Origin: Hyphomicrobiales bacterium
GTDB taxonomy: Bacteria; Pseudomonadota; Alphaproteobacteria; Rhizobiales; Rhizobiaceae
Assembly (NCBI GenBank): GCA_017305935.1
Contig: JAFKJU010000033.1
Span: 62,001 to 126,000, forward strand
DNA length: 64,000 bases
Direction: 5' to 3'
The first letter of the stretch is position 1, and every line of letters starts with the position of its first letter. Below, one piece after another: positions 26,949 through 36,015 of the stretch. The notes under the pieces are model-generated. The model ran no database searches, had not been told where the DNA came from, and saw only the letters and a list, made by a program, of their open reading frames with translations. Position numbers and translations under genes: made by a program.

Positions 26949-27386
26949 ATGCACGAAAAGTCCCCCGCACTCGAATTCGCCACCGAGATCGCCGTGACCA
27001 TCGCCGAGCCTCTTGTCATCGGCGAGATCGGCGGCGGCATACGCGAAATCATTCCGATCACCGGCGGCACGATGCGCGGGCCCTTGCTCAACGGCGAGGT
27101 GCTGCCCGGCGGCGCCGACTGGTGCCTGACGCGGCCGGACGGCGTTAGCGAGGTCTGGGCGCGCTACACGTTGCGCACCGATGACGGCGTGCTGATCTCG
27201 ATCGTCAATGCCGGCACCTGCCGCGCCAATGCGCATGGCGATTTCGAGGGCCAGACGGCGCCGCAATTCGAGGTGGCGGACGGCCCCTATGCCTTCCTGC
27301 GCGAGGCGCGATTCGTCGGAAAACTGCTGACCGATGCCGGCGGCACGCTCGCCCGTGTCACCCTTTATCGCGTGCCCACACTTTAG
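26949..27386 (+). CDS. DUF3237 family protein
   Basis: 145 residues from the ATG at 26949 (MHEKSPALEFATEIAV). The pattern GEIGGGIREIIPITGGTMRGP then LNGEVLPGGADW and YTLRTDDG is typical for DUF3237, a small beta-barrel family of unknown function seen in bacteria and fungi. The frame is open upstream to 26856, but that part has no family resemblance and passes through a region that looks non-coding. Confidence 0.75.
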   Translation: MHEKSPALEFATEIAVTIAEPLVIGEIGGGIREIIPITGGTMRGPLLNGEVLPGGADWCLTRPDGVSEVWARYTLRTDDGVLISIVNAGTCRANAHGDFEGQTAPQFEVADGPYAFLREARFVGKLLTDAGGTLARVTLYRVPTL

Positions 27387-27655
27387 CCTTAACTGCACGC
27401 GGGCGGAAAAGCGGCGGCCGTGCCCTTGCCTTCGCCGCCGCCTCCCCCATCTTGTCCCATATGGCCTGTTCCCCAGCCATATGGCGGCGGCCCCTTGCCG
27501 GCCGCCCTGCCCTAGCGTTTCGCGCATGCCTGCCGGCTCCCGCCGGCCTATCCGCTGTCGTGCGAAAGACGATATCTCTTTGTTTCTACGCATCTCCGGA
27601 GGGAAAACCGGTTTCCACTTTTCCTGGAAATGCTTCAGACTGAAAGGAATTCTTG
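27387..27655. other. Intergenic region upstream of otsA with repeat elements
   Basis: 269 bases without a gene. It carries two CCATATGGC copies (about 27458 and 27477), and at 27602-27617 the core GAAAACCGGTTTCCAC, the reverse complement of the AACCGGTTTTC core also found near 2293 and 50568. The otsA Shine-Dalgarno AAAGGAAT follows. Confidence 0.5.
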
Positions 27656-29029
27656 ATGAGCCGACTGATCGTCGTTTCCAATCGCGTTCCCGTGCCCGAC
27701 GGCACCGGTGCGGCGCCGGCCGGCGGGCTGGCGGTGGCGCTGCAGGCGGCGCTGGAAGAACGCGGCGGCCTTTGGCTCGGCTGGTCCGGCAAGACGAACG
27801 AGGAAGCCGAGACGTCCGACCTGACGGTGATCGACGCCGGTCCGGTCACCTATGCGCTGACGGATCTCACCGCCAACGACGTCGATGAATATTACTTCGG
27901 CTTTGCCAACCGGGTGCTCTGGCCGATCTGCCATTACCGGCTCGATCTCGCCGAATACGGCCGCAAGGAGATGGCCGGCTATTTCCGCGTCAACCGCTTC
28001 TTCGCCGAGCGCCTGGCGCCGCTGGTCCGGCCGGACGACATCATCTGGATCCATGATTATCACCTGATCCCGCTGGCAACGGAATTGCGGCATATGGGCC
28101 TGACCAACCGCATCGGATTTTTCCTGCATATCCCCTGGCCGCCTGCCGACGTCCTCTTCACCATGCCGGTCTATGACCAGATCATGCGTGGGCTTGCGCA
28201 ATACGATCTCCTCGGCTTCCAGACCGATCACGACCTGGAGAATTTCGCCGGCTGCCTGCGACGCATGGGACTTGGCGACACGACGGACGGTTTTCAATTC
28301 CATGCGCAGGGACGCTCGTTTCGCGGCGGGGCCTATGGCATCGGCATCGAGACAGCCGCGTTTGCCGAATTCGCTCGCAATGCCGAGGCCAACCCGACGG
28401 TGCAGAAGACCCGCCGCAGCGTCGAGAACCGCGACCTGATCATCGGCGTCGACCGGCTCGACTATTCCAAGGGCCTGACCCAGCGCATCGATGCCTTCGA
28501 GCGTTTCCTGGCGATGAACCCGCAGGCCCAAAACCGCGTCACCTTCCTGCAGATCACTCCGAAAAGCCGCTCGGAGGTGCCGGAATACGAGGCGATGCAG
28601 CGGCAGGTGGCCGAGCAGGCGGGCCGCGTCAACGGCGCGATCGGCACGGTCGACTGGGTGCCGATCCGCTATATCAACCGCTCCATCGCCAGGCCGGTGC
28701 TGGCCGGGCTCTATCGCATCGCCCGTGTCGGGCTGGTCACGCCGCTTCGCGACGGCATGAACTTGGTCGCCAAGGAATATGTGGCGGCGCAGGACGGCGA
28801 GGATCCGGGCGTGCTGGTGCTGTCGCGTTTTGCCGGCGCGGCCCGGGAGCTGAACGGGGCGCTGCTGGTCAACCCTTATGATGTGGACGGCACGGCGCAT
28901 GCGCTGGCGCGGGCGCTGACCATGTCACGCGAGGAGCGCCGCGACCGTTGGCGGCAGATGATGGACGTGATGCTGACCAACGACGTCTCCCATTGGTGCC
29001 GCAGTTTTCTGGCCGATCTGACGGCTTGA
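27656..29029 (+). CDS. otsA: Alpha,alpha-trehalose-phosphate synthase (UDP-forming)
   Basis: 457 residues, GT20 glycosyltransferase that joins UDP-glucose and glucose 6-phosphate to trehalose 6-phosphate for osmotic and desiccation protection. It shows the glucose-6-phosphate site SNRVPVPDG and [19 protein letters not shown], the UDP-binding VDRLDYSKG and the C-terminal [19 protein letters not shown] one codon earlier is in frame; the ATG is preferred. No otsB phosphatase lies next to it. Confidence 0.95.
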   Translation: MSRLIVVSNRVPVPDGTGAAPAGGLAVALQAALEERGGLWLGWSGKTNEEAETSDLTVIDAGPVTYALTDLTANDVDEYYFGFANRVLWPICHYRLDLAEYGRKEMAGYFRVNRFFAERLAPLVRPDDIIWIHDYHLIPLATELRHMGLTNRIGFFLHIPWPPADVLFTMPVYDQIMRGLAQYDLLGFQTDHDLENFAGCLRRMGLGDTTDGFQFHAQGRSFRGGAYGIGIETAAFAEFARNAEANPTVQKTRRSVENRDLIIGVDRLDYSKGLTQRIDAFERFLAMNPQAQNRVTFLQITPKSRSEVPEYEAMQRQVAEQAGRVNGAIGTVDWVPIRYINRSIARPVLAGLYRIARVGLVTPLRDGMNLVAKEYVAAQDGEDPGVLVLSRFAGAARELNGALLVNPYDVDGTAHALARALTMSREERRDRWRQMMDVMLTNDVSHWCRSFLADLTA

Positions 29030-29032
29030 ACG

Positions 29033-29374
29033 TCACTCGCCCCAGGGCCAGCCGTATTGCGGCTGGCCGGGGATCCAGCCGCGGCGCGGGGCACGGTCGC
29101 TTTCCACCGTCCAGCCGTCGCGCGAGCAGCTGTAGATGATCGCCGAGCCGGCGCGGCGGTCGTAAAAATCCCGCCGCCACATCAGCCGCTCATCGATCTC
29201 GCTGCTGCAATCATAACCGTCCCCAGGACTTTTCAGCGTCGTCTTGGGCTGGTGGACGCCCGGCAGGTCGCGGTAGGGGCTGGCCTGCTCGATGGCGCCG
29301 GCGCTGAAATCCGTCGCCGCCGCCGGGAAAGCGACCATCAGCATCAGGGGCGCGAGGAAAGCAAGGCGGTTCAT
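29033..29374 (-). CDS. Small secreted protein of unknown function
   Basis: 113 residues beginning with a clear signal peptide (MNRLAFLAPLMLMVAFPAAA, cleavage after AAA). The mature part has two Cys (YDCSSE and IYSCSRDG), which may pair, and a Trp/Pro-rich tail (GWIPGQPQYGWPWGE). I do not recognise a family. Convergent with otsA, with a 3-base gap. The frame runs 22 codons further upstream but the signal peptide fixes the start. Confidence 0.7.
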   Translation of the reverse strand: MNRLAFLAPLMLMVAFPAAATDFSAGAIEQASPYRDLPGVHQPKTTLKSPGDGYDCSSEIDERLMWRRDFYDRRAGSAIIYSCSRDGWTVESDRAPRRGWIPGQPQYGWPWGE

Positions 29375-29458
29375 GGGGCATCGTCCGAAATCATGTCTGT
29401 CGCCTGTATATAGGATGCCGGCCGGCGACCCAAAACGCACAGTCGCGTGATCATGTGG

Positions 29459-30307
29459 TTACAACTGCGGACGGCGATAGGCGGTCGGCTGGGCATAGAG
29501 CCAGCCGATACGCTCGACGGCTGCGTCGAAGTTTTCGCGCGCGACCGTCATGGTGTGGCCGTTGGCATGCAGCAGCGTTTCCGCATCCTCCATCAGCCCG
29601 ACATGGCCCTTCCAGAAGACGAGATCGCCGCGCCGCAGCGCCGCCCGGTCGATTTCCTGCGTGAAAAAGGCGTGCTGCATGTCGGAATCGCGCGGGATCG
29701 CCCGGCCGGTCATCGCCATGGCCATCTGCACCAAGCCGGAGCAATCGATGCCGAAGCCGGAACGGCCGCCCCAGAGATAGGGCGTTTCCAGGAAACGCAC
29801 GGCGATCTCCAGCGGATCGTTGGACGGAAACTGTCCTATGGGCAGGCAATGAGAAGCTATAACGGCGCCGCCTTCGGCGAGCAGAACATAGCGCGTGCCG
29901 CGCGTTTCCGCCTCGCCAGAGATGGTGAGCCGGCTCCCCATCGAAATCGCCCGTCCGCCGGGCAGGCGCAGGTCGGGGCCGGGATAGATGAAGGTCCTGG
30001 CGGCCACGACGTGATGCGTGGGGGCAAGCGGCGCGGACAGCACCGCCTCCGGCAGATAGCCGACATAACCATCAGCCGCCGCCTTGACCCAGGCCCAGCC
30101 TTCCTTGCGGTCGAAGACGCTAACGGTCTCCCCCAACAACAGCTCGGTATCGATGCCGGCGCTTTCCTCGGGGCGCGGGCGCAGCGGGACGGTTGGCGCG
30201 GCAATCCGCGCCTGCTCGCCCAGCGCGAAACGCCCGGCCTCGACCCGGCCCTCCAGCGCCGCTTCGGCGAGATCGTTGCGATAGGCGAAGAGGCGTCTGT
30301 CCAGCAT
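29459..30307 (-). CDS. NlpC/P60 family cysteine peptidase with SH3-like domains
   Basis: 282 residues. Two bacterial SH3-like stretches in the first 150 residues (PLRPRPEESAGIDTELLLGE, WVKAAADGYVGYLP) precede the catalytic domain: Cys in GIDCSGLVQMA, His in KGHVGLM and a third polar residue in HANGHTM. Enzymes of this type cut peptide bonds in cell-wall stems (D-Glu to diaminopimelate). No signal peptide is visible, so it may work on recycled muropeptides. 16 bases downstream of the M17 peptidase; probably one operon. Confidence 0.85.
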   Translation of the reverse strand: MLDRRLFAYRNDLAEAALEGRVEAGRFALGEQARIAAPTVPLRPRPEESAGIDTELLLGETVSVFDRKEGWAWVKAAADGYVGYLPEAVLSAPLAPTHHVVAARTFIYPGPDLRLPGGRAISMGSRLTISGEAETRGTRYVLLAEGGAVIASHCLPIGQFPSNDPLEIAVRFLETPYLWGGRSGFGIDCSGLVQMAMAMTGRAIPRDSDMQHAFFTQEIDRAALRRGDLVFWKGHVGLMEDAETLLHANGHTMTVARENFDAAVERIGWLYAQPTAYRRPQL

Positions 30308-30323
30308 GGTCTTTGTCCGTCTG

Positions 30324-31715
30324 TTACCGCAGGCTGCGGCGGATGTGGTGGTAGAGCGCGCGGATCGCCTGTGCCTCGCCGCCGACCGGCGAATGCGGCC
30401 GTTCCGCCTGCGCCCAGCCGAAGATGTCGAAATGCACCCAGCTCTTTGTACGGGTCACGAAACGCTTGAGGAACAGCGCCGCCGTGATCGACCCCGCCAT
30501 GCCGCCGGCCGGCGCATTGGTCAGATCTGCAATGCGGGCGGAGACGTCCTTGTCATACCCCATGTAGAGCGGCATGCGCCACATCGGATCGTCGGTCTCC
30601 AGGCTTGCCTCGTGCAGATCCTCGGCCAGGGGATCGTCGTCGGTGAAGAAGGGTGGCAGGTCGGGGCCGAGCGCCACGCGCGCCGCGCCGGTCAATGTCG
30701 CCATGTCGACCAGCAGATCGTTTTCCTCCTCGTCGGCATAGGCCAGCGCATCGGCGAGAATGAGGCGTCCCTCGGCATCGGTATTGTCGATCTGCACCGT
30801 CAGGCCCTTGCGGCTGCGATAGATGTCGCCCGGGCGGAAGGCATTGGCCGAGATCGAGTTTTCGACCACGGGGATGATGACACGCAGATCGACCTTCAGC
30901 TTGGCGTCCATGATCATCAACGCCAGGCCCATGACGTTGGCGGCCCCACCCATGTCCTTCTTCATCAAGAGCATGGAGGCGGCAGGCTTGATGTCGAGGC
31001 CGCCGGTATCGAAGCAGACGCCCTTGCCGACCAGCGTGATGCGCTTGTGGCCCTTCTTGCCCCAGCGCAGCTCTAGGAGGCGCGGCGCATCCGCGCTGGC
31101 GCGGCCGACGGTATGCACCAGCGGGAAATTGCGCTCCAGCAGTTCGGCGCCGGTGATGACGCTGGTCTCGGCGCCGTAATGGGCGGCGAGCGCCCGGAAG
31201 GCGGCTTCGAGCTGGGCCGGGCCCATGTCGTTGGTGGGCGTATTGATCAGGTCGCGGGCGAGGAAGACGCCGGCGAGCTGCCGCTTGATGTCGGTGGCGT
31301 CGGCATCCTGCGGAATCAGCAAGGTCGGCCCGGCCGGCTTCTCGGCCTTGTAGCGGTCGAAGCGATAGCTGCCGAGGCCGAAACCAAGCGACAGGCGGTT
31401 GGCGGTCAGCGGCGCGGTTTCGATGTGCCATTCTCCGGCCGGCAGGCTGCGCGCCAGCTTGCCGGTGAGAAAGGGTGATTCGGAGGGGTTCCTGCCGAGT
31501 CCGAACAGCGCGCCGCCGAGATGGCCGTCGCTGGTGGGAATGAGCAGCAACGAGCCGGCATCCGCCTTGTAGCCGGACTTGTGGGCCCAATCGAGCGCCA
31601 CGGGATCGATGGTCCCGGTCTCGATATGGGCCGGCGTGACCGCGAAGATCGGCAGGGTCTTGCCCGCCTTGGCCGCGAACGGAGAGGGTCTTTCGGTATA
31701 TTGATAGGGAGCCAT
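30324..31715 (-). CDS. Leucyl aminopeptidase family (M17) metallopeptidase
   Basis: 463 residues. The metal and catalytic residues lie in VGKGVCFDTGGLDIKP, KKDMGGAA, and the signature NTDAEGRLILADAL. The N-terminal domain is shorter and more divergent than in PepA, as in the 'leucyl aminopeptidase family protein' branch of alphaproteobacteria. ATG at 31715 is chosen over a GTG two codons earlier. Followed on the same strand by the NlpC/P60 gene; both may serve peptide recycling. Confidence 0.9.
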   Translation of the reverse strand: MAPYQYTERPSPFAAKAGKTLPIFAVTPAHIETGTIDPVALDWAHKSGYKADAGSLLLIPTSDGHLGGALFGLGRNPSESPFLTGKLARSLPAGEWHIETAPLTANRLSLGFGLGSYRFDRYKAEKPAGPTLLIPQDADATDIKRQLAGVFLARDLINTPTNDMGPAQLEAAFRALAAHYGAETSVITGAELLERNFPLVHTVGRASADAPRLLELRWGKKGHKRITLVGKGVCFDTGGLDIKPAASMLLMKKDMGGAANVMGLALMIMDAKLKVDLRVIIPVVENSISANAFRPGDIYRSRKGLTVQIDNTDAEGRLILADALAYADEEENDLLVDMATLTGAARVALGPDLPPFFTDDDPLAEDLHEASLETDDPMWRMPLYMGYDKDVSARIADLTNAPAGGMAGSITAALFLKRFVTRTKSWVHFDIFGWAQAERPHSPVGGEAQAIRALYHHIRRSLR

Positions 31716-31749
31716 GGTCACCTTCGGGGCAGTCGCTGGAATCGGTCCA

Positions 31750-31764
31750 TTAACACTCTGTTAG
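31750..31764. promoter_or_regulatory. Near-consensus CtrA box upstream of the TadD-like gene
   Basis: TTAA-CACTCTG-TTAG differs by one base from the CtrA consensus TTAA-N7-TTAA. It overlaps an inverted repeat CTGTTA-GGGT-TAACAG (31758-31773). It lies 80 bases before the TPR lipoprotein and 35 bases before the divergent peptidase. Confidence 0.4.
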
Positions 31765-31843
31765 GGTTAACAGATTATTGCTGGAACGAAGGTTGCGTCA
31801 CCGGATTCGCCCGGACGGCGCGAAATCAGCAGGATAAAGCGGC

Positions 31844-32680
31844 ATGGAACTCCCCTTCTTGACCGGCGGCAAGACCCGCACCATCCTTTTTCGCTCCACG
31901 ACGGCCGCGCTGATGGCGTTTGCGCTGACGGCATGCAATTCCACGCCCAGGGACCGGCTGACCACGGGTTCGGTTCCGATCGCCGGCAAGCCGGTCGAAC
32001 AGATGAGCGCGCCGGAGCTCACCCGCGCCGCCGAGAGCGTCGGCCAGCGATACGACAAGAATCCGAAGGACAAGTCCGTCGGCATGACCTATGCCAACAT
32101 CCTGCGCATGAGCGGCAAGAACGGCCAGGCGCTGTCGGTGATGCAACAGGTGGCGATCGCCAATCCGACCGACCGCGAGGTGCTGGCCGCCTACGGCAAG
32201 GCGCAGGCTGCCGCCGGCCAGCTCGAACAGGCGCTCGGCACCATCGGGCGGGCGCAAACGCCTGATCGCCCCGACTGGCGGCTGAAATCGGCCGAAGGCG
32301 CGATCCTCGACCAGCTCGGCCGCTCCAACGAGGCGCGCGCCCGCTACCGCGATGCGCTCGACACCCAGCCGAACGAACCCTCGGTGCTGTCCAATCTCGG
32401 CATGTCCTATGTGCTGACCGGCGACCTGCGCACCGCCGAAACCTATCTGCGCCAGGCCTCGCAGCAGCCGGGCGCCGACAGCCGCGTGCGCCAGAACCTC
32501 GCCCTCGTCGTCGGCCTGCAGGGCCGTTTCGACGAGGCCGAACAGATCGCGCGTCGCGAACTTTCGCCACAGCAGGCCGATGCCAACGTCGCCTATCTGC
32601 GCGGCATGCTTTCCCAGCAGAACGCCTGGGCCAAGCTCGCCGCCAAGGACGGCAAGGCGTTGGACAACGGCACCAACTGA
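31844..32680 (+). CDS. TadD-like tetratricopeptide repeat lipoprotein
   Basis: 278 residues. A signal sequence with lipobox (FALTAC near residue 31) is followed by TPR units, the clearest at PNEPSVLSNLGMSYVLTGDLRTAETYLRQA and its neighbours. TadD proteins are outer-membrane pilotins for Tad/Flp pilus secretion. Closeness to tadC (33457) and a broken tadB supports that assignment, although a LysE gene separates them. A CtrA-like box upstream would fit cell-cycle control of pilus genes. Confidence 0.7.
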   Translation: MELPFLTGGKTRTILFRSTTAALMAFALTACNSTPRDRLTTGSVPIAGKPVEQMSAPELTRAAESVGQRYDKNPKDKSVGMTYANILRMSGKNGQALSVMQQVAIANPTDREVLAAYGKAQAAAGQLEQALGTIGRAQTPDRPDWRLKSAEGAILDQLGRSNEARARYRDALDTQPNEPSVLSNLGMSYVLTGDLRTAETYLRQASQQPGADSRVRQNLALVVGLQGRFDEAEQIARRELSPQQADANVAYLRGMLSQQNAWAKLAAKDGKALDNGTN

Positions 32681-32711
32681 TCCCCTCATCCAGGGCGTAC
32701 AATTCGCAGAG

Positions 32712-33344
32712 TCAGTTTCTCTGCAGGGCGAGATGCGCACCCAGCCCGACAAGGATAGTGCCGCCGGCCCGCTGCACCAGTCTCTGCGCCATGCTGGATT
32801 GCTTCAGCCTCTCGACGACCAGCCCCGCAAGCAGGACGCTGACAATGTCGGCGAAGGTGAAGACGGCATTTACCATCGTCCCGAGAACGGCGAACTGGAT
32901 CCAGAGAGGAAAGCCGGCGGCGCCATCGACGAACTGAGGCAGGAAGGCCATGAAAAAGATCGCGGTTTTCGGGTTCAATACTTCGACCGCGATGCTTTCG
33001 AGGAATGCTTTGCGCGGCGACTTGCCCGCTCCGGCGGCCAACCCGTCCACACGCGTATCCCGCGTCCTGAAAAGCGAAACGCCGAGCCAGATCAGATAAA
33101 CGGCACCTGCCAGCTTGACCAACATGTAGGCCACGGGGATGGCATGGAAGAGGACGGACAATCCCGCCGCAGCCGCGACGATGTGGCCATAGGCGCCGAT
33201 ATGAATACCGAGGACGGCCATCAACCCGGCCTTGCGCCCTCCCACCATCGTCCGGGCTGCCGCATAGAGCATCGCCGGGCCTGGAATGAAGGCAAAAACG
33301 GCGGTCGTCACCACGAATGCAAGCAGGATATCAGCCGTTGGCAC
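32712..33344 (-). CDS. LysE/RhtB family amino acid exporter
   Basis: 210 residues with about six membrane segments. PGPAMLYAAARTMVGGRKAGL in the first loop is the LysE/RhtB signature, and NPKTAIFFMAFLPQFVD is the conserved middle region. Inner-membrane export of amino acids or homoserine-lactone-like compounds; the specific substrate is not predictable. It sits between the TadD-like gene and tadC and does not fit the pilus function. Confidence 0.88.
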   Translation of the reverse strand: MPTADILLAFVVTTAVFAFIPGPAMLYAAARTMVGGRKAGLMAVLGIHIGAYGHIVAAAAGLSVLFHAIPVAYMLVKLAGAVYLIWLGVSLFRTRDTRVDGLAAGAGKSPRKAFLESIAVEVLNPKTAIFFMAFLPQFVDGAAGFPLWIQFAVLGTMVNAVFTFADIVSVLLAGLVVERLKQSSMAQRLVQRAGGTILVGLGAHLALQRN

Positions 33345-33456
33345 TCATCCACTCCCTCTTTGAGTTGAGAGCGACGTTATAGCATCCCGCAGCAAAACTC
33401 GCGCATAAAGTGAGAGCCCTGCGATACAGGTTCCTAGAGCATTTCCGGTGCCGGCC

Positions 33457-34431
33457 TCAGAAACTGTCGGCGACCTGAATGCCGGCCGGACCGAGAATGA
33501 CGGCGATGAGGACCGGCAGGAAGAACAGGATCATCGGCACGGTCAGCTTCGGCGGCAGGGCTGCGGCCTTCTTTTCGGCTTCGTTCATACGCTCGTCGCG
33601 GCTTTCCTGGGCGAGAACGCGCAGCGCCTGGGCGACGGGCGTGCCGTAGCGGTCGGCCTGGATCAGGGCCTGGGTCACATTCTTGACCTGATCGAGCTGG
33701 GTGCGGTTGGCGAGGTTTTCCAGCGCTTGGCGGCGATCGGGCAGGAAGGACAGTTCCGCCATGGTCAGCACCATTTCCTCGGCGAGCGGCGGCGATTGTT
33801 CGGCCATTTCCTCCGAGACACGGCGCATCGCCGCCTCCATGGAGATACCGGATTCGACGCAGATCAGGATGAGGTCCAGCGCATCCGGCCAGGCGCGCTT
33901 GATCGAATGCTGGCGCTTCTGCTTGCGGTTGCGCACATAGAGATTGGGCGCATAGAAGCCGATATAGGCGATGACGGTGGTCGCCAGGATGCGGGTTCCC
34001 ATCGGCTTTTGCCCGAGATTGCCGAGCACGAAGATCCAGACGATCGCCAGCCCGAGGAACAGGAAGGGCAGCAGGAAACGGCAGAGCAGGAAAACGTTCA
34101 GCGCGTTCTGCGAGCGCAGGCCCGCGGCACGCAGATTGTTGACCGTCTGTTCGTCGACCAGCGCCTTGCGCAGGTTGAAGCGCTCGACGAACTGGTGAAC
34201 CTGCTGGCTCTTCTGCTGGCGCAGCGAACCCTTGCCGACATTGACATTCAGCGCCGCGCGCTCGCGGGCGCGGATCATGTCGCGCTCCAGCGCCACCGTC
34301 TTCATGCGCTTGCCGAGATCGCCGCGCTCCAGATAGGGCATGGCCAGCGTATAGAACGAGGCAAACACCGCGATGGCGACAAGCACCGCGATGATCAAGG
34401 TCGGGTCGGTCAGTTTGGCGGCAAGCTCCAT
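33457..34431 (-). CDS. tadC: Tad pilus assembly membrane protein TadC
   Basis: 324 residues, type II secretion F domain family. Membrane segments near residues 11-30, 115-160 and 297-315 surround a cytoplasmic T2SSF region (RAWPDALDLILICVESGISM ... SFLPDRRQALENLANRT). TadB and TadC form the inner-membrane platform of the Flp pilus machine. The gene stands 18 bases downstream of the remaining 3' end of tadB. With the upstream tad genes lost at the IS junction it may no longer be expressed from its own operon. Confidence 0.9.
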   Translation of the reverse strand: MELAAKLTDPTLIIAVLVAIAVFASFYTLAMPYLERGDLGKRMKTVALERDMIRARERAALNVNVGKGSLRQQKSQQVHQFVERFNLRKALVDEQTVNNLRAAGLRSQNALNVFLLCRFLLPFLFLGLAIVWIFVLGNLGQKPMGTRILATTVIAYIGFYAPNLYVRNRKQKRQHSIKRAWPDALDLILICVESGISMEAAMRRVSEEMAEQSPPLAEEMVLTMAELSFLPDRRQALENLANRTQLDQVKNVTQALIQADRYGTPVAQALRVLAQESRDERMNEAEKKAAALPPKLTVPMILFFLPVLIAVILGPAGIQVADSF

Positions 34432-34449
34432 GGCGGGGATTCCTTCCGG

Positions 34450-34563
34450 TCAGATATCGAAACTGACCATGTTCTTCATCACGAAGATGCCGATCGACAT
34501 CCAGATCCCGGAAATGCCGAGGATGAGGTGACCGCGCGGATCGGTGAACAGAATCATGATGTA
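34450..34563 (-). pseudogene. tadB: tadB, only the last 37 codons left (cut by IS element)
   Basis: The minus-strand frame ends in YIMILFTDPRGHLILG and FVMKNMVSFDI followed by TGA, which matches the hydrophobic C-terminus of TadB, the partner of TadC. The frame is cut exactly at the left terminal repeat of the IS element at 34564. The rest of tadB is not on the other side of the element, so this is not a simple insertion. Confidence 0.8.
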
Positions 34564-34623
34564 GGCTCAGGACCTATTAATTTGGATTGAGATTTGATTT
34601 ACGGTTTCTGGAAGGAGACCGTG

Positions 34624-34992
34624 ATGAGTGATTTGTTTTTGCTGAGCGAACGCCAGATGGCTCGTATTGCACCACATTTTCCGCTGGCACATGGTGTTCC
34701 CCGCGTCGATGATCGTCGTGTCGTCAGCGGGATTGTCTACGTTATCAAGCACGGCTTGCAGTGGAAGGACGCGCCGAAAGACTACGGGCCGCACAAGACA
34801 CTCTATAACCGTTTCCTCCGCTGGAGCCGCCTTGGCGTATTCGACCGTATCTTCGCGGCGCTGGCTGGAGAAGGTTCCAGGCCCGAGGGCATCATGATCG
34901 ACGCCACACACCTGAAAGCACATCGCACGGCAGCAAGCTTGCTCAAAAAGGGGATGTTCCCCGTCGTATCGGGCGAACCAAAGGCGGACTGA
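34624..34992 (+). CDS. IS5-family transposase, OrfA part
   Basis: 122 residues from the ATG at 34624, which has GAAGGAGACCG in front. DLFLLSERQMARIAPHFPLAHG is the DUF4096-like head; GIMIDATHLKAH holds the first catalytic Asp. The frame ends at TGA 34990-34992. A CAAAAAGG run at 34944-34951 could let ribosomes slip by -1 into OrfB, the usual way this group makes the full transposase. Confidence 0.88.
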   Translation: MSDLFLLSERQMARIAPHFPLAHGVPRVDDRRVVSGIVYVIKHGLQWKDAPKDYGPHKTLYNRFLRWSRLGVFDRIFAALAGEGSRPEGIMIDATHLKAHRTAASLLKKGMFPVVSGEPKAD

Positions 34993-35378
34993 ACTCCAAA
35001 CTGCATACCGTCTGCGATGGTGAGGGGCGCCCGATCATTATGCTGCTCAGCGAAGGTCAGATGAGCGACCACAAGGGCGCGCGTCTCGTGCTGGATGCTT
35101 TGCCACCAGCCAGGACGCTGATTGCCGACAGGGGCTATGACAGTAAGCCATTCCGGGAAGCTTTGCAGGCAAGGGGCATTGAACCCTGCATCCCCTCCAG
35201 CCGAAGCAGGAAGGTTCCATATCCCTACGACACGGCGCTCTACAAACAACGCCACAAGGTCGAGAACCTCTTCGTCAAACTCAAGGACTGGCGGCGCATC
35301 GCAACACGCTACGACCGATGCGCTCATACCTTCTTCTCAAGCATATGCATCGCAGCAGCCGTCATCTTCTGGCTCTGA
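34941..35378 (+). CDS. IS5-family transposase, OrfB part
   Basis: The -1 frame is open from the slippery run and reads RRIGRTKGGLNSKLHTVCDG, LLSEGQMSDHKGA, then LIADRGYDS with the second catalytic Asp and KVENLFVKLKDWRRIATRYDR with the Glu and the Y-(2)-R-(3)-E-(6)-K-like region. It has no independent ribosome site before the overlap, so it is most likely made as an OrfA-OrfB fusion. The DDE residues are all present. Confidence 0.85.
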   Translation, partial: AQKGDVPRRIGRTKGGLNSKLHTVCDGEGRPIIMLLSEGQMSDHKGARLVLDALPPARTLIADRGYDSKPFREALQARGIEPCIPSSRSRKVPYPYDTALYKQRHKVENLFVKLKDWRRIATRYDRCAHTFFSSICIAAAVIFWL

Positions 35379-35396
35379 TTTAATGAGTCCTGAGCC

Positions 35397-35876
35397 TAGA
35401 ATTTCTGCGGCGCTGATCTCGGCGACCGGCCGCGCGCCAAGATCGTTCATGGCAAGGCTCAGGAGCCATTCTTTCTTCTCTTGTGTCGTCTTTGCTTTTC
35501 CCTCTTTGGCGACTTTTTGCATAAATTCGTCGGCCACCGCTTTGAAGGTCATGGCGTTGCTGTGGCGCTTTGCGATTTTTTCCAGCTTCGCGTGCTGCGA
35601 GGGATCGACCTGTTTCGCAAGAAGCGCTTTCGCTTCCTCACGCCTTTTTCGCGCATCAGCGAGGGTGACGGCGGGATAGCTTCCAAAGGCTAATGTTTTC
35701 TGCTTGCCCTCAAATCGATAAGCCATTCGCCAATGCTTTGACCCCGAAGGGGTGACCAGCAGGAATAGGCCGCCGCCGTCGCTGAGCTTTTTTTGGCTGT
35801 CGGGCTTTTTGATCGCCTTTATGGCGGTGTCGGTTAGCGCCACTGTTGGTATCGCTCCCACGCAGTATGTTGGCAT
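35397..35876 (-). pseudogene. Tyrosine integrase, N-terminal 160 codons (cut by IS element)
   Basis: Starts near 35876 (VALTDTAIKAIKKPDSQKK) and has the Arm-DNA-binding domain of P4-type integrases (SDGGGLFLLVTPSGSKHWR) and the beginning of the core-binding domain (MTFKAVADEFMQKVAKEGK). It stops at PVAEISAAEIL, where the IS right end begins. The whole catalytic domain is missing. It is oriented away from tRNA-Leu, as island integrases usually are. A perfect inverted repeat covers its start codon. Confidence 0.85.
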
Positions 35877-35892
35877 CGTTGTGATGCCAACA
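35868..35892. repeat. Perfect inverted repeat over the integrase start
   Basis: TGTTGGCATC-GTTGT-GATGCCAACA, 10-base arms with no mismatch, covering the ATG at 35876. Further TTGGTA motifs flank it. It may be an integrase or excisionase arm site or an autoregulatory operator. Confidence 0.5.
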
Positions 35893-35944
35893 AAGGTACC
35901 AACAAAACTGCTGGATGCAACGGGACGAGCCTGGACAATCAAAA

Positions 35945-35973
35945 ACAAAAAGGCCCGGTTTCCCGGGCCTTTT
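35945..35973 (-). terminator. Terminator of tRNA-Leu
   Basis: Minus strand AAAAGGCCCGG-GAAA-CCGGGCCTTTTTG with a long T-rich tail, about 45 bases past the tRNA CCA end. Confidence 0.85.
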
Positions 35974-36015
35974 GAAGTACCTAAGCGCCCTGTTGGACAA
36001 CCTAGGTTATGAAAT

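Larger units (their letters stand above)
34564..35396 (+). mobile_element. IS5-family (IS427-like) insertion sequence, 833 bp
   Basis: Terminal inverted repeats: left GGCTCAGGACCTATTAATT, right end read inward GGCTCAGGACTCATTAAAT. TA flanks each side (34562-34563 and 35397-35398), the target duplication type of this group. Two overlapping transposase frames lie inside. The sequences on the two flanks belong to unrelated genes (tadB and an integrase), so the copy marks a deletion or rearrangement joint. Confidence 0.92.
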
